Shown one piece after another: positions 27,871-35,820 of a stretch of DNA of 64,000 bases. This stretch comes from Aeromicrobium sp. Root344 (lineage in GTDB: Bacteria > Actinomycetota > Actinomycetes > Propionibacteriales > Nocardioidaceae). Numbering within the stretch: the stretch's first letter is position 1; the number at the start of each line of letters is the position of its first letter. Under the pieces are notes generated by a model. The model worked only from the letters and a program-made list of their open reading frames with translations. It was not told the DNA's origin and ran no database searches. The DNA lies in the NCBI RefSeq assembly GCF_001425755.1, contig NZ_LMDH01000001.1:65619-129618 (forward strand). The letters are read 5' to 3'. A program made the position numbers and the translations under genes.

Positions 27871-28745
27871 GCTGGGATCTCCGAACGTCGATAGGGCTTG
27901 AGGGCGAGGCCGAGCAGGCCGACGAACGCGGCAGCCACCAGGCCGACGGCGATCGCCGCGAAGATCGGCGCCCAGGGCTTGGCCGGGTCGCTGCTGGCGG
28001 ACTGGGCGTACTCGATGATCAGGCGGCCCACGCCACCGCGGAGGCCGATCGAGACCTCGGCGACGACCGTGCCGATGACCGCCGATGCCGCCGCGAGCCG
28101 CAGCGCCGGGAGCAGGAACGGGACGCTCGCAGGCAGGCGCAGGCTGAACAGCGTGCGCCACCAGCCGATGCCGTACGTGTGCATCAGGTCGACGTGGGTC
28201 GCGTCCGGCGCCTTGAGGCCACGCAGCACTCCCACGGCGACCGGGAAGAACGCGAGGTAGGCAGCGATGACCGCCACGGAGTGCTCGCTCTGCCACTCGA
28301 AGCCGCCGATCGTGATCTGCGAGCCCCAACGGCGTACGAGCGGGGCGATCGCGATGAGCGGCACGGTCTGGCTCAGCACGATCCACGGCAGGACCGCTGC
28401 CTCGGCGATCGTGAAGCGTTGCATGACCAGCGCCAGCGCGAACCCGACGACGACGCCGATGATCCAGCCGAACGCCGCGATCCTGAGCGTGAACAGGCCC
28501 GCGTCGAGCACGGTCTGCCACATCGTGTCGCCGATCGTGCCGATGACGGGGTCGGACAGCCTCGAGAACATGTCCCACACGTGCGGCATGGCGATGTCGG
28601 ACGACCGCGGCAGCACCGTGGTGCCGCCGATGACGACGCCGGTGTCGGGGGCGACCGCCTTGTAGGCCTCCCACACCCCGATCACCGCGGCGATGCCGAG
28701 GGCACCGAGAGCCAGGCGCCCCAGGGGCGCGCTACGTCGGGTCAC
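27867..28745 (-). CDS. ABC importer permease, second
   Basis: 292 residues from a GTG that overlaps the stop of the luciferase-like gene (GTGA). About six transmembrane helices. The cytoplasmic loop Asp-Leu-Met-His-Thr-Tyr-Gly-Ile-Gly-Trp-Trp, then Leu-Pro-Ala-Ser-Val-Pro, is the EAA-like contact with the ATPase. It differs from the first permease in length and in an additional periplasmic segment (residues 30-60). Together the two form the channel of the presumed pyrimidine-type importer. Confidence 0.9.
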   Translation of the reverse strand: MTRRSAPLGRLALGALGIAAVIGVWEAYKAVAPDTGVVIGGTTVLPRSSDIAMPHVWDMFSRLSDPVIGTIGDTMWQTVLDAGLFTLRIAAFGWIIGVVVGFALALVMQRFTIAEAAVLPWIVLSQTVPLIAIAPLVRRWGSQITIGGFEWQSEHSVAVIAAYLAFFPVAVGVLRGLKAPDATHVDLMHTYGIGWWRTLFSLRLPASVPFLLPALRLAAASAVIGTVVAEVSIGLRGGVGRLIIEYAQSASSDPAKPWAPIFAAIAVGLVAAAFVGLLGLALKPYRRSEIPA

Positions 28746-29758
28746 GCCTTCGCCGTCACGTGCTCGCGGATCTGCGGGATGATCGACTCGCCATAGACCC
28801 GGAGGGTCTCCTCCTTGTTGTCGTGCTGGAGGTAGCCCGCGAACTGCGTCACGCCGACCTCCTGGAGCGCCTTGAGCTTGGCGACGTGGTCCTCGACGGT
28901 GCCGAGCAGGCAGAACCGGTCGACGATCTCGTCGGGCACGAACTCCGCATGCGTGTTGCCCGCGCGGCCGTGCTCGTTGTAGTCGTAGCCCTCGCGGCCC
29001 TTGATGTAGTCGGTCAGCGCCTGCGGCACCGAGCCGTCCGCCCCGTACTTCTCGACGATGTCGGCGACGTGGTTGCCGACCATGCCGCCGAACCAGCGGC
29101 ACTGCTCGCGCATGTGCGCCCAGTCGTCGCCGACGTACATCGGCGCGGCGATGCAGAACTCCAACGAGTCGGGGTCGCGGCCGACGTTGGCCGCCGCGTC
29201 GCGGACGGTCTGGATCATCCACTTCGTGATGTCGACGTCGGCGAGCTGCAGGATGAACCCGTCACCGACCTCGCCGGCCGCCTTGAGCGCCAACGGCCCG
29301 TACGCCGCGATCCACACCTCGAGCGACGTGTTGGTCGTCCACGGGAACCGCAGGGTCGAGCCCTTGTAGTCGACCGCGCGGCCACTGCCGAGCTCCCGGA
29401 TCACGTGCGTCGCCTCGCGGACCTCCTTGAGCGTCGACGGCTTGCCGTTCGTGACGCGTACGGCCGAGTCGCCGCGACCGATGCCGCACACCGTGCGGTT
29501 GCCGTACATCTCGTTGAGCGTCGCGAACACCGACGCTGTGACGGTCCAGTCACGCGTCGCCGGGTTGGTCACCATCGGGCCGACGACGATCCGCTTGGTC
29601 TCGGCGAGGATCGCGCTGTAGATGACGTACGGCTCCTGCCACAGGATGTGGCTGTCGAACGTCCACACGTAGTCGAAGCCGTGCGCCTCGGAGAGCTTGG
29701 CGAGCTGCACCGTGCGCCACGCGGGCGGGTTGGTCTGGAGTACGACTCCGAAATCCAT
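28742..29758 (-). CDS. Luciferase-like oxidoreductase of the TIGR03842 F420-type family
   Basis: 338 residues starting Met-Asp-Phe-Gly-Val-Val-Leu-Gln-Thr-Asn-Pro; an AGAAGG site lies 7 nt before this ATG. A TIM-barrel of the luciferase-like monooxygenase superfamily. Stretches such as Thr-Phe-Asp-Ser-His-Ile-Leu-Trp-Gln-Glu-Pro-Tyr and Gly-Ile-Gly-Arg-Gly-Asp-Ser-Ala-Val are those of the TIGR03842 subgroup, predicted to use coenzyme F420, though FMN cannot be excluded. It sits between dihydropyrimidinase and the importer and overlaps the permease gene. No classical dihydropyrimidine dehydrogenase is in the window, so reduction (or oxidation) of the pyrimidine ring is a plausible but untested role. 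Confidence 0.88.
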   Translation of the reverse strand: MDFGVVLQTNPPAWRTVQLAKLSEAHGFDYVWTFDSHILWQEPYVIYSAILAETKRIVVGPMVTNPATRDWTVTASVFATLNEMYGNRTVCGIGRGDSAVRVTNGKPSTLKEVREATHVIRELGSGRAVDYKGSTLRFPWTTNTSLEVWIAAYGPLALKAAGEVGDGFILQLADVDITKWMIQTVRDAAANVGRDPDSLEFCIAAPMYVGDDWAHMREQCRWFGGMVGNHVADIVEKYGADGSVPQALTDYIKGREGYDYNEHGRAGNTHAEFVPDEIVDRFCLLGTVEDHVAKLKALQEVGVTQFAGYLQHDNKEETLRVYGESIIPQIREHVTAKA

Positions 29759-29771
29759 GGTCAGCCTTCTG

Positions 29772-31193
29772 CTAGATGAGGTACTGGGACAGGTCGCGCT
29801 TGACGAACTGGCCATGGCCCTTGGTGCCTACGTACGCGTTGTCGTCCACGACGACCGTGCCGCGCGAGATCACGGTGTCGACGTGCCCGTCGATCTCGAA
29901 GCCCTCCCACGCGGAGTGGTCCATGTTCATGTGGTGCGTCTTCTCGTAGCCGATCGACGTGTGACCGTTGGGGTCGTAGATCACGATGTCGGCGTCGGCG
30001 CCCGGCGCGATGACGCCCTTCTTGCCGTAGAGGCCGAACATCCGGGCCGGCGTCGTCGAGGTGATCTCGACCCACCGCTCGAGCGTGATCTGGCCGCTGA
30101 CGACGCCCTGGTACATGAGGTCCATGCGGTGCTCGACGGACCCGATGCCGTTGGGGATCTTGGAGAAGTCGCCCAGGCCGAGCTCCTTCTGGTCCTTCAT
30201 GCAGAACGGGCAGTGATCCGTCGACACCATCTGGATGTCGTTGGTCCGCAGGCTCTGCCACATGTGGTCCTGGTGGCCCTCCGCGCGGGACCGCAACGGC
30301 GTCGAGCACACCCACTTGGCACCCTCGAAGCCCGGCGCGCCGAGCTGTTCCTCCAGCGACAGGTAGAGGTACTGGGGACACGTCTCCCCGAACACGTTCT
30401 GCCCGTTGTCGCGGGCCGCGGCGAGCTGCTCGACGGCCTGCTTGGCGCTGACGTGCACGACGTACAGCGGCGCGCCGGTGAGGTTGGCGAGCATGATCGC
30501 GCGGTGCGTCGCCTCCTCCTCCATCTGCCATGCGCGAGCGATGCCGTGGTAGTAGGGATCGGTCTTGCCCTGGGCCAGCAGCTGCTCGACGAGCACGTCG
30601 ATCGCCGGTCCGTTCTCGGCGTGCATCATCGTCATGAGGCCCGTCTCGGCGGACGTCTGCATGGCCCGGAGGATCTGCGCGTCGTCGGAGTAGAACACCC
30701 CGGGATAGGCCATGAACAGCTTGAAGCTCGTGATGCCCTCGTCGACCAGGCCGTCCATCGCCTTGAGCGAGTCGGCGTTGACGTCGCCGATGATCTGGTG
30801 GAAGCCGTAGTCGATCGCGCAGTTGCCGCGGGCCTTGTCGTGCCACGTCGCGAGGCCGTCCATGACCTGCTGCCCGTACGTCTGAACGGCGAAGTCGATG
30901 ATCATCGTCGTGCCGCCCCACGCAGCAGCGCGGGTGCCGGTCTCGAACGTGTCGGAGGCCGCGGTGCCGCCGAACGGCAACTCCATGTGCGTGTGCGCGT
31001 CGATGCCGCCGGGGATGACGTACTTGCCGGTCGCGTCGATCACGGTGTCGACCGTGCGCGCGAGGTCGCTGCCCAGCAGCGTGGATCCGGGCGCGAGGAC
31101 GGCGACGATGACCTCGCCGTCGACGAGGACGTCCGCCGCCGAGCGGCCGGTCGCGGTGACGACCGTGCCGCCGGTGATGAGTGTCGTAGCCAT
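29772..31193 (-). CDS. hydA: Dihydropyrimidinase / hydantoinase
   Basis: 473 residues. Hydrolyses the ring of 5,6-dihydrouracil, dihydrothymine or hydantoins to the N-carbamoyl amino acid. The dinuclear metal site is complete: His67-x-His69 in Asp-Ala-His-Thr-His, the carboxylated Lys158 in Ser-Phe-Lys-Leu-Phe-Met, His191, His247 and Asp326 in Ser-Thr-Asp-His. A tail after residue 440 is longer than the barrel and probably makes the tetramer contacts of the family. Lies 9 nt downstream of beta-ureidopropionase, giving consecutive steps of the reductive pyrimidine pathway. Confidence 0.95.
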   Translation of the reverse strand: MATTLITGGTVVTATGRSAADVLVDGEVIVAVLAPGSTLLGSDLARTVDTVIDATGKYVIPGGIDAHTHMELPFGGTAASDTFETGTRAAAWGGTTMIIDFAVQTYGQQVMDGLATWHDKARGNCAIDYGFHQIIGDVNADSLKAMDGLVDEGITSFKLFMAYPGVFYSDDAQILRAMQTSAETGLMTMMHAENGPAIDVLVEQLLAQGKTDPYYHGIARAWQMEEEATHRAIMLANLTGAPLYVVHVSAKQAVEQLAAARDNGQNVFGETCPQYLYLSLEEQLGAPGFEGAKWVCSTPLRSRAEGHQDHMWQSLRTNDIQMVSTDHCPFCMKDQKELGLGDFSKIPNGIGSVEHRMDLMYQGVVSGQITLERWVEITSTTPARMFGLYGKKGVIAPGADADIVIYDPNGHTSIGYEKTHHMNMDHSAWEGFEIDGHVDTVISRGTVVVDDNAYVGTKGHGQFVKRDLSQYLI

Positions 31194-31202
31194 GAGGCCT
31201 CC

Positions 31203-32051
31203 TTACGGCTTGGCGATCAAGGTGTAGGAGTCAGGACGACGGTCGCGATAGAACTGCCAGTCGTCGCGCATCTCCTGCACCATGTCCATCTCGAGGTCGC
31301 GGACGAGGATCTCCTCATCGGTGCCCGAGCCGCGCTCGCCGACGAAGTTTCCGCGCGGGTCGATGACCTGGCTCGTGCCGTAGAAGTCGACGGCGAGCTC
31401 GCCGTACTCGTTGTCCTCGCGCCCGACCCGGTTGGGCTGGAGCACGAAGTAGCCGTTGGCGACCGCTGCGCACGGCCCCTCGACCTCCCACAGCCGGTTG
31501 CTCAGGCCCGGCTTGGTGGCGTTGGGGTTGAAGACGATGTGAGCGCCGTTGAGGCCGAGCTCGCGCCAGCCCTCGGGGAAGTGGCGGTCGTAGCAGATGT
31601 ACATGCCGATCTTGCCGACCGACGTGTCGAAGACCGGGTAGCCCAGGTTGCCGGGGCGGAAGTAGAACTTCTCCCAGAACCGGTCGAGGTGCGGGAGGTG
31701 GTGCTTGCGGTACTTGCCGAGGATCGTGCCGTCAGCCTCGACGATCACCGAGGTGTTGTAGTAGACGCCGGTGATGTCCTCCTCGTAGATCGGCAGGACC
31801 ATGACCATCGACAGCTCCTTGGCCAGCGCCGCGAAGCGCTGCACGATGGGGCCGTCGGCCGGCTCGGCGTAGCGGTAGTACTTCTTGTCCTCGGTGATGC
31901 CGAAGTAGGGACCGTAGAACAGCTCCTGGAAGCAGATGACCTGCGCCCCGTCGGCCTTGGCGTCGCGCGCGAACTGCTCGTGCTTGTCGAGCATCGACTC
32001 CTTGTCGCCCGTCCACGTCGTCTGCGTGATCGCGGCTCTGATGACCGTCAC
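31203..32051 (-). CDS. Beta-ureidopropionase-like amidohydrolase (nitrilase superfamily)
   Basis: 282 residues. The nitrilase triad is Glu43 (Phe-Gln-Glu-Leu-Phe), Lys116 (Lys-Tyr-Arg-Lys-His-His-Leu-Pro) and Cys153 (Tyr-Ile-Cys-Tyr-Asp-Arg-His-Phe-Pro-Glu). It hydrolyses N-carbamoyl-beta-alanine to beta-alanine, CO2 and ammonia; the neighbouring dihydropyrimidinase supports this over other nitrilase substrates. GTG start with a GAGGGAAG site upstream. First gene of the seven-gene operon, with a promoter at 32103-32131. Confidence 0.9.
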   Translation of the reverse strand: MTVIRAAITQTTWTGDKESMLDKHEQFARDAKADGAQVICFQELFYGPYFGITEDKKYYRYAEPADGPIVQRFAALAKELSMVMVLPIYEEDITGVYYNTSVIVEADGTILGKYRKHHLPHLDRFWEKFYFRPGNLGYPVFDTSVGKIGMYICYDRHFPEGWRELGLNGAHIVFNPNATKPGLSNRLWEVEGPCAAVANGYFVLQPNRVGREDNEYGELAVDFYGTSQVIDPRGNFVGERGSGTDEEILVRDLEMDMVQEMRDDWQFYRDRRPDSYTLIAKP

Positions 32052-32102
32052 TTGGCTTCCCTCTCGCTTGTGGCCCAGATCACAGACCGTCGTAAGGCGC
32101 TC

Positions 32103-32131
32103 ACTCTAAGCACGTGGAGGCGACCCGTCCA
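32103..32131 (-). promoter_or_regulatory. Promoter of the pyrimidine-catabolic operon
   Basis: On the minus strand, TGGACG (32126-32131), a 17-nt spacer and TAGAGT (32103-32108). It predicts a leader of about 45 nt before the GTG at 32051. The remaining bases up to 32189, towards the WYL gene, show no clear operator. Confidence 0.55.
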
Positions 32132-32189
32132 GACATTGAATGGCACGAACGTTTCACGAGAATGATCTTTTGTAACGTCGGTATGAACC

Positions 32190-33152
32190 TCAGTGGGCGT
32201 CGCTCGATGCCGGCTCGACAGCGGCCGCGATCCGAATGGCCAGCACCCGCAGGGCATCCAGCACATCGGCGCTCCCGTCCTCGATGACGAAGTCCTGGCC
32301 GATGAGCAACAGGTTCGTGGCGACGGTGTCGGCCGTGTCACCGGTCGCCCGCACGCGGCACCGATCGTCGTCGACGACCTCCACGGGTACGACTGCCGGG
32401 AGACGCGCGCTCACGACCCGGGCCGGTGCGGCCACGACTGCGTCAGCCCAGTGCCGCCGATACATCGCATCCATGCTCTCGACCAGAGCTTGCGAGGGTG
32501 GCGCGACCTGCGGCCGGAACCGGGCACCGGCCGGCTGCTTCACGGTCATCCGGTCGAGCCGGAAATGCCGCCAGTCAGTCCGTGCGGGATCGAACGCCAA
32601 CAGGTACCACCGGCCACCGGACTGCACCAACCGGTAGGGCTCGACGTCCCGCTGTGTCACGTTGCCCTTGCGGTCCGCGTAGTCGAACCTGACCCGTCTC
32701 TGGTCCCGGCACGCGCCGGTCAGGAACACCACATCGGCCGGCTCAGTGCCCGGGCCACGCCTGTCCGCGGTGTCGGTGAAGGTGCGCAGGGCGCTCATCC
32801 GCCCGCGCAGCCGCCAGGGCAGCACCTGCTCCAGCTTGGCCAGGGCCGTGACAGCCGCCTCGCCGACCCCGGCGGTTCCTCCGGCCGCGAGCCGCAGCCC
32901 GACTGCCATGGCGACCGCCTCATCGTCCTCCAGCAGGAGCGGCGGAAGCGCACTGCCGGCCTGCAGCGCGTAGCCGCCGACGACGCCGGTCTCGGACTGC
33001 ACCTCGTAACCGAGGTCGCGAAGCTTGGCGATGTCGTAGCGCAGCGTTCGCGCGCTGACGCCCATGCGCGTCGCCAACTCGGGTCCGGACCAGCGCGTAC
33101 GCGACTGGAGCAGGTTGAGGAGTTGCAGGAGTCGTGCCGATGGATTCGTCAT
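32190..33152 (-). CDS. YafY-type transcriptional regulator (HTH plus WYL domain)
   Basis: 320 residues. Winged helix at about 5-60 (Arg-Trp-Ser-Gly-Pro-Glu-Leu-Ala-Thr-Arg-Met-Gly-Val-Ser-x-Arg-Thr-Leu), then a WYL domain with Gly-Gly-Arg-Trp-Tyr-Leu-Leu-Ala-Phe-Asp near 195 and a C-terminal WCX-like extension. WYL domains sense nucleic-acid or nucleotide ligands. Divergent from an NmrA-like gene and separated from it by 62 bp holding palindromes, so that gene is the first expected target. Whether it also affects the pyrimidine operon 138 bp downstream is unknown. Confidence 0.88.
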   Translation of the reverse strand: MTNPSARLLQLLNLLQSRTRWSGPELATRMGVSARTLRYDIAKLRDLGYEVQSETGVVGGYALQAGSALPPLLLEDDEAVAMAVGLRLAAGGTAGVGEAAVTALAKLEQVLPWRLRGRMSALRTFTDTADRRGPGTEPADVVFLTGACRDQRRVRFDYADRKGNVTQRDVEPYRLVQSGGRWYLLAFDPARTDWRHFRLDRMTVKQPAGARFRPQVAPPSQALVESMDAMYRRHWADAVVAAPARVVSARLPAVVPVEVVDDDRCRVRATGDTADTVATNLLLIGQDFVIEDGSADVLDALRVLAIRIAAAVEPASSDAH

Positions 33153-33156
33153 GTTC

Positions 33157-33210
33157 TGAACATTCTCTCGTACTGCGGCAAGGATCTTGCCTCAATGCCT
33201 GAAATGTTGA
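33157..33210. promoter_or_regulatory. Palindromes between the WYL regulator and the NmrA-like gene
   Basis: GGCAAG-GAT-CTTGCC (33177-33191) is a perfect 6-bp inverted repeat at the middle of the gap. It is flanked symmetrically by TGAACATT (33157-33164) and AATGTTGA (33203-33210), which match as inverted repeats at 7 of 8 positions. The nested symmetry suggests a regulator site. Confidence 0.5.
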
Positions 33211-33214
33211 AGTC

Positions 33215-34072
33215 ATGAACTCACACACACCGCACACCATCCTCGTCACCGGCGCCACTGGTCAGGTCGGTCGCCACCTCGTCTCCGAGCTGCTCTCCGC
33301 GGGTCATCGGGTCCGCGCACTGAGCCGCACCCCAGAGACCGCGAACCTGCCCGAAGCCGTCGACGTCATCGCCGGCGACTTCGGCGGCGAGCTGCCCGCC
33401 GGACTCTTCAAGGACGTCGACGCGGCGTTCGTCTTCGCGGCCGACGGCGCCGCGTCGTTCGTCGAGGCAGCGGCCGCAGCACAGGTGCCCCGGCTCGTGC
33501 TGCTGTCCTCGCTCGCCGCAGCACTCGAGCACGAGCGCGACCACGGCTCGTTCAGCCAGCTGCACCACTCCGCGATCGAAGAGGTCGTCCGCGCCAGCGG
33601 TACGTCCTGGACGATCCTGCGCCCCGGGACGTTCGCCAACAACCTGCTGACCTGGGCCCAGCCGATCCGCTACACCGGCGGCGTCACGGGGCCCTACCCG
33701 ACGTCGGCGCAGGCACCGATCCACGAGGCGGACGTCGCCGCCGCGGCCGCGGCCGTGCTCACCAGCCCGGGCCACGAGGGCAAGATCTACCCGATGACCG
33801 GACCGCAGGCGTTGAGCCGCACCGAGCAGCTCGCGGCGATCGGTGCCGCGATCGGGCGTGAGCTGACCTTCACCGAGAACACGCCCGACGAGTTCCGCGC
33901 GGAGATGGCGCAGTACGGCGTCGCCGACGGCATCGTGAAGATGCTGCTGGACTACTGGTCCGACACCGTCGACAGCCCCGACGTCGTACGTTCGACCGAA
34001 CCGCTGACCGGCCGCCCGGCCCGAACGCTCGCCGAGTGGGCGCAGGACCACGCCGCCGACTTCGCCAGCTGA
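33215..34072 (+). CDS. NmrA-like NAD(P)-binding protein (atypical SDR)
   Basis: 285 residues. Dinucleotide-binding loop Thr-Gly-Ala-Thr-Gly-Gln-Val-Gly at 12-19, then Arg-Ala-Leu-Ser-Arg at the end of the second strand, favouring NADP. No Tyr-x-x-x-Lys catalytic pair is evident, as in the NmrA/HSCARG group, which sense redox state or reduce quinones (QOR2 type). Probably regulated by the divergent WYL protein. Followed by a strong hairpin. Confidence 0.85.
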   Translation: MNSHTPHTILVTGATGQVGRHLVSELLSAGHRVRALSRTPETANLPEAVDVIAGDFGGELPAGLFKDVDAAFVFAADGAASFVEAAAAAQVPRLVLLSSLAAALEHERDHGSFSQLHHSAIEEVVRASGTSWTILRPGTFANNLLTWAQPIRYTGGVTGPYPTSAQAPIHEADVAAAAAAVLTSPGHEGKIYPMTGPQALSRTEQLAAIGAAIGRELTFTENTPDEFRAEMAQYGVADGIVKMLLDYWSDTVDSPDVVRSTEPLTGRPARTLAEWAQDHAADFAS

Positions 34073-34082
34073 GCCAGGCCCT

Positions 34083-34119
34083 CCGGCCCGCCGCTGATCC
34101 CGGATCGGCGGCGGGCCGG
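34083..34119. terminator. Bidirectional terminator hairpin
   Basis: CCGGCCCGCCGC (34083-34094) pairs perfectly with GCGGCGGGCCGG (34108-34119) around a 13-nt loop. It lies between the convergent stops of the NmrA-like gene (34072) and the PucR gene (34127). Confidence 0.8.
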
Positions 34120-34126
34120 TTGAACG

Positions 34127-35725
34127 TCACCGAGCGTGGTCGTGGGCCATCATCGCGACGCCGAGGGACAGTTGCGACGAGGGATCGTCGAGGCGTACGC
34201 CGAGGACGCTCTCGATCTGCGCGAGCTTGGCGTAGAGCGCCGGCCGGCTGCGGTGGGACGTCCGCGCCAGCCGCGACTTGTTGCCGCCGGCCGCGAGGTA
34301 CTGCCGCAACAGGTCCAACAATCCACCGCCGTGCCGGGCCTCGTACGCCAGCAGCGGGTCGAGCTCGGCCTCGACGAAGGACTGGACCCGCGGATCGTCG
34401 TGGAGCTGCGCGATGAGGCCATGCAGTCGGATGTCGGCCTGGCGAAAGTACGCAGGTCCGGGCGCAAGCGCCTCGTGCGCGACCCTCGCGACGTGCTGCG
34501 CGGTCCGCAGCGACCGGTTCGTCGAGAGCAGGTCCGGCTCTGCGGCGCCCGCACCGATCGTCACCGCGTCATGGCCGGCGTCGAGCCGCAGGGCATCGGC
34601 GAACGCCGTCAGCACGGCGTCCTCGGTCGATCGCGGCGGCACCGAGAGCAGCAGGACGACCTGGTCGTCTCCGAGCACGCCGGCGATCGCGGACTGCCGC
34701 GAGGCGATCAACGCCTTGGACACCCGCTCGCCGAGCCGTCGTTGCGCGCGGTGCACGGTTGCCGCCTCCCCCGTGGCGGTGTCGGCCTGGACCGCCGCAC
34801 CCACGTACGAGCTGCCGGGCGCCAGTCCGAGCGCCCGCGCACGCGTCAGGGCGGCCGACTCCTCGCCCAGCCGTCCCTCCAGCAGCTCCCTGAGGAAGCC
34901 GCCCTGGGCCTGGAGCTGCACCGACTGCTGGTCGCGCTCGATCATGCGGGACAGCTCCACCGCCTGGGCCACGCGCTCCACGAGCATGCCGAGCCGTTGC
35001 TGGTCAGCCGCCGGATTGGGCACGACGAGTCGACCCCACTCGTGACCGTGAGTGCCCACCGCGGTCGTCAACCAGCCCTCGAGGCCCGCGAGCCCCGTGC
35101 CCTCGCGCCGCGGACAGAGCCTCGATCGACGCTCCCAGTCGGCGAGCAGCCCCTCCGCAGGGCGGCCGATGGCGTGGAACGCCACCACACGCCGGTTGAG
35201 GTCCTCCAGCACCATCGACGAACCGGCCATCTCGGCACCCGCTCGTAGGAGCTCATCGACCCCTGCTCCGTCGAGGCTCAGCGCGGTGAACGTCTCGTGC
35301 ACGTCCTGGGCGAAGCGTACGAAGTCGAAACGATCCGCCACGATGCCGCGGTGCACCTCCTCGGTGATCACGACGAAGCGCGCCTGATGGTGGAGCACGA
35401 TGAGGGGAAACTCGGCGGCCCGGGCGCACTCGAGCGCAGCTGGCGGCATCGATCGCAGATGCTCGCCCAGCTCGACGATGAGACCGGCCGCCCCGGCCTC
35501 GATCAGGGCCGACACGTAGTCCGCGGCCTCCTCTGCGGCGCCACGCATCGCCAGCCCGGTCGACAGCAGGAGCTCATCGCCCTCGAGCAGATCGGCGACC
35601 TCGCGCACCTCGCTGACGTGGACCCACCGGACCGGGCGGTCCAGGCGGGTCGATCCGCTCAGCACCTCGGGCTCGCCCGCCTGCACGGCGGGTCCCGCAA
35701 GGATCGAGCGGATGGTCGGGATCAT
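34127..35725 (-). CDS. PucR-family transcriptional regulator
   Basis: 532 residues. N-terminal purine-catabolism (PucR) domain to about 120 (Trp-Val-His-Val-Ser-Glu-Val, then Leu-Leu-Ser-Thr-Gly-Leu). A central GGDEF-like sensory region follows, then a C-terminal helix-turn-helix near 475-515 (Asn-Lys-Ser-Arg-Leu-Ala-x-x-x-x-x-x-Ser-Arg-Pro-Ala-Leu-Tyr-Ala-Lys-Leu). PucR regulators control purine, pyrimidine and amino-acid catabolism. Divergent from mmsA and the aminotransferase, with overlapping promoters. The ATG lies 6 nt after a TAGGCT hexamer, so it is probably leaderless. Confidence 0.9.
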   Translation of the reverse strand: MIPTIRSILAGPAVQAGEPEVLSGSTRLDRPVRWVHVSEVREVADLLEGDELLLSTGLAMRGAAEEAADYVSALIEAGAAGLIVELGEHLRSMPPAALECARAAEFPLIVLHHQARFVVITEEVHRGIVADRFDFVRFAQDVHETFTALSLDGAGVDELLRAGAEMAGSSMVLEDLNRRVVAFHAIGRPAEGLLADWERRSRLCPRREGTGLAGLEGWLTTAVGTHGHEWGRLVVPNPAADQQRLGMLVERVAQAVELSRMIERDQQSVQLQAQGGFLRELLEGRLGEESAALTRARALGLAPGSSYVGAAVQADTATGEAATVHRAQRRLGERVSKALIASRQSAIAGVLGDDQVVLLLSVPPRSTEDAVLTAFADALRLDAGHDAVTIGAGAAEPDLLSTNRSLRTAQHVARVAHEALAPGPAYFRQADIRLHGLIAQLHDDPRVQSFVEAELDPLLAYEARHGGGLLDLLRQYLAAGGNKSRLARTSHRSRPALYAKLAQIESVLGVRLDDPSSQLSLGVAMMAHDHAR

Positions 35726-35731
35726 GCACCG

Positions 35732-35767
35732 AGCCTAGTTGACACTGTGTAAGCCGTTCAGCAGATT
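35732..35767. promoter_or_regulatory. Overlapping divergent promoters of pucR-type gene and mmsA
   Basis: Plus strand: TTGACA (35739-35744), 17 nt, CAGATT (35762-35767), reading to mmsA. Minus strand: TGAACG (35755-35760), 17 nt, TAGGCT (35732-35737), reading to the regulator. The two overlap by over 20 bp. ACAC-T-GTGT (35742-35750) is an inverted repeat inside both spacers, well placed for an operator. Confidence 0.6.
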
Positions 35768-35820
35768 CGACGACACCATGCCCATTGCTCACGGGCCTCT
35801 ACGGGCGCAGGATTCAGAGC

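Noticed and set aside
27867..29222. Upstream extension of the second permease
   Set aside because: The added ~160 residues lie over the luciferase-like gene in another frame; the GTGA overlap at 28745 is the natural start.
32052..32189. Riboswitch-like leader before the pyrimidine operon
   Set aside because: The predicted leader is about 45 nt with no stable structure; only a promoter is supported.
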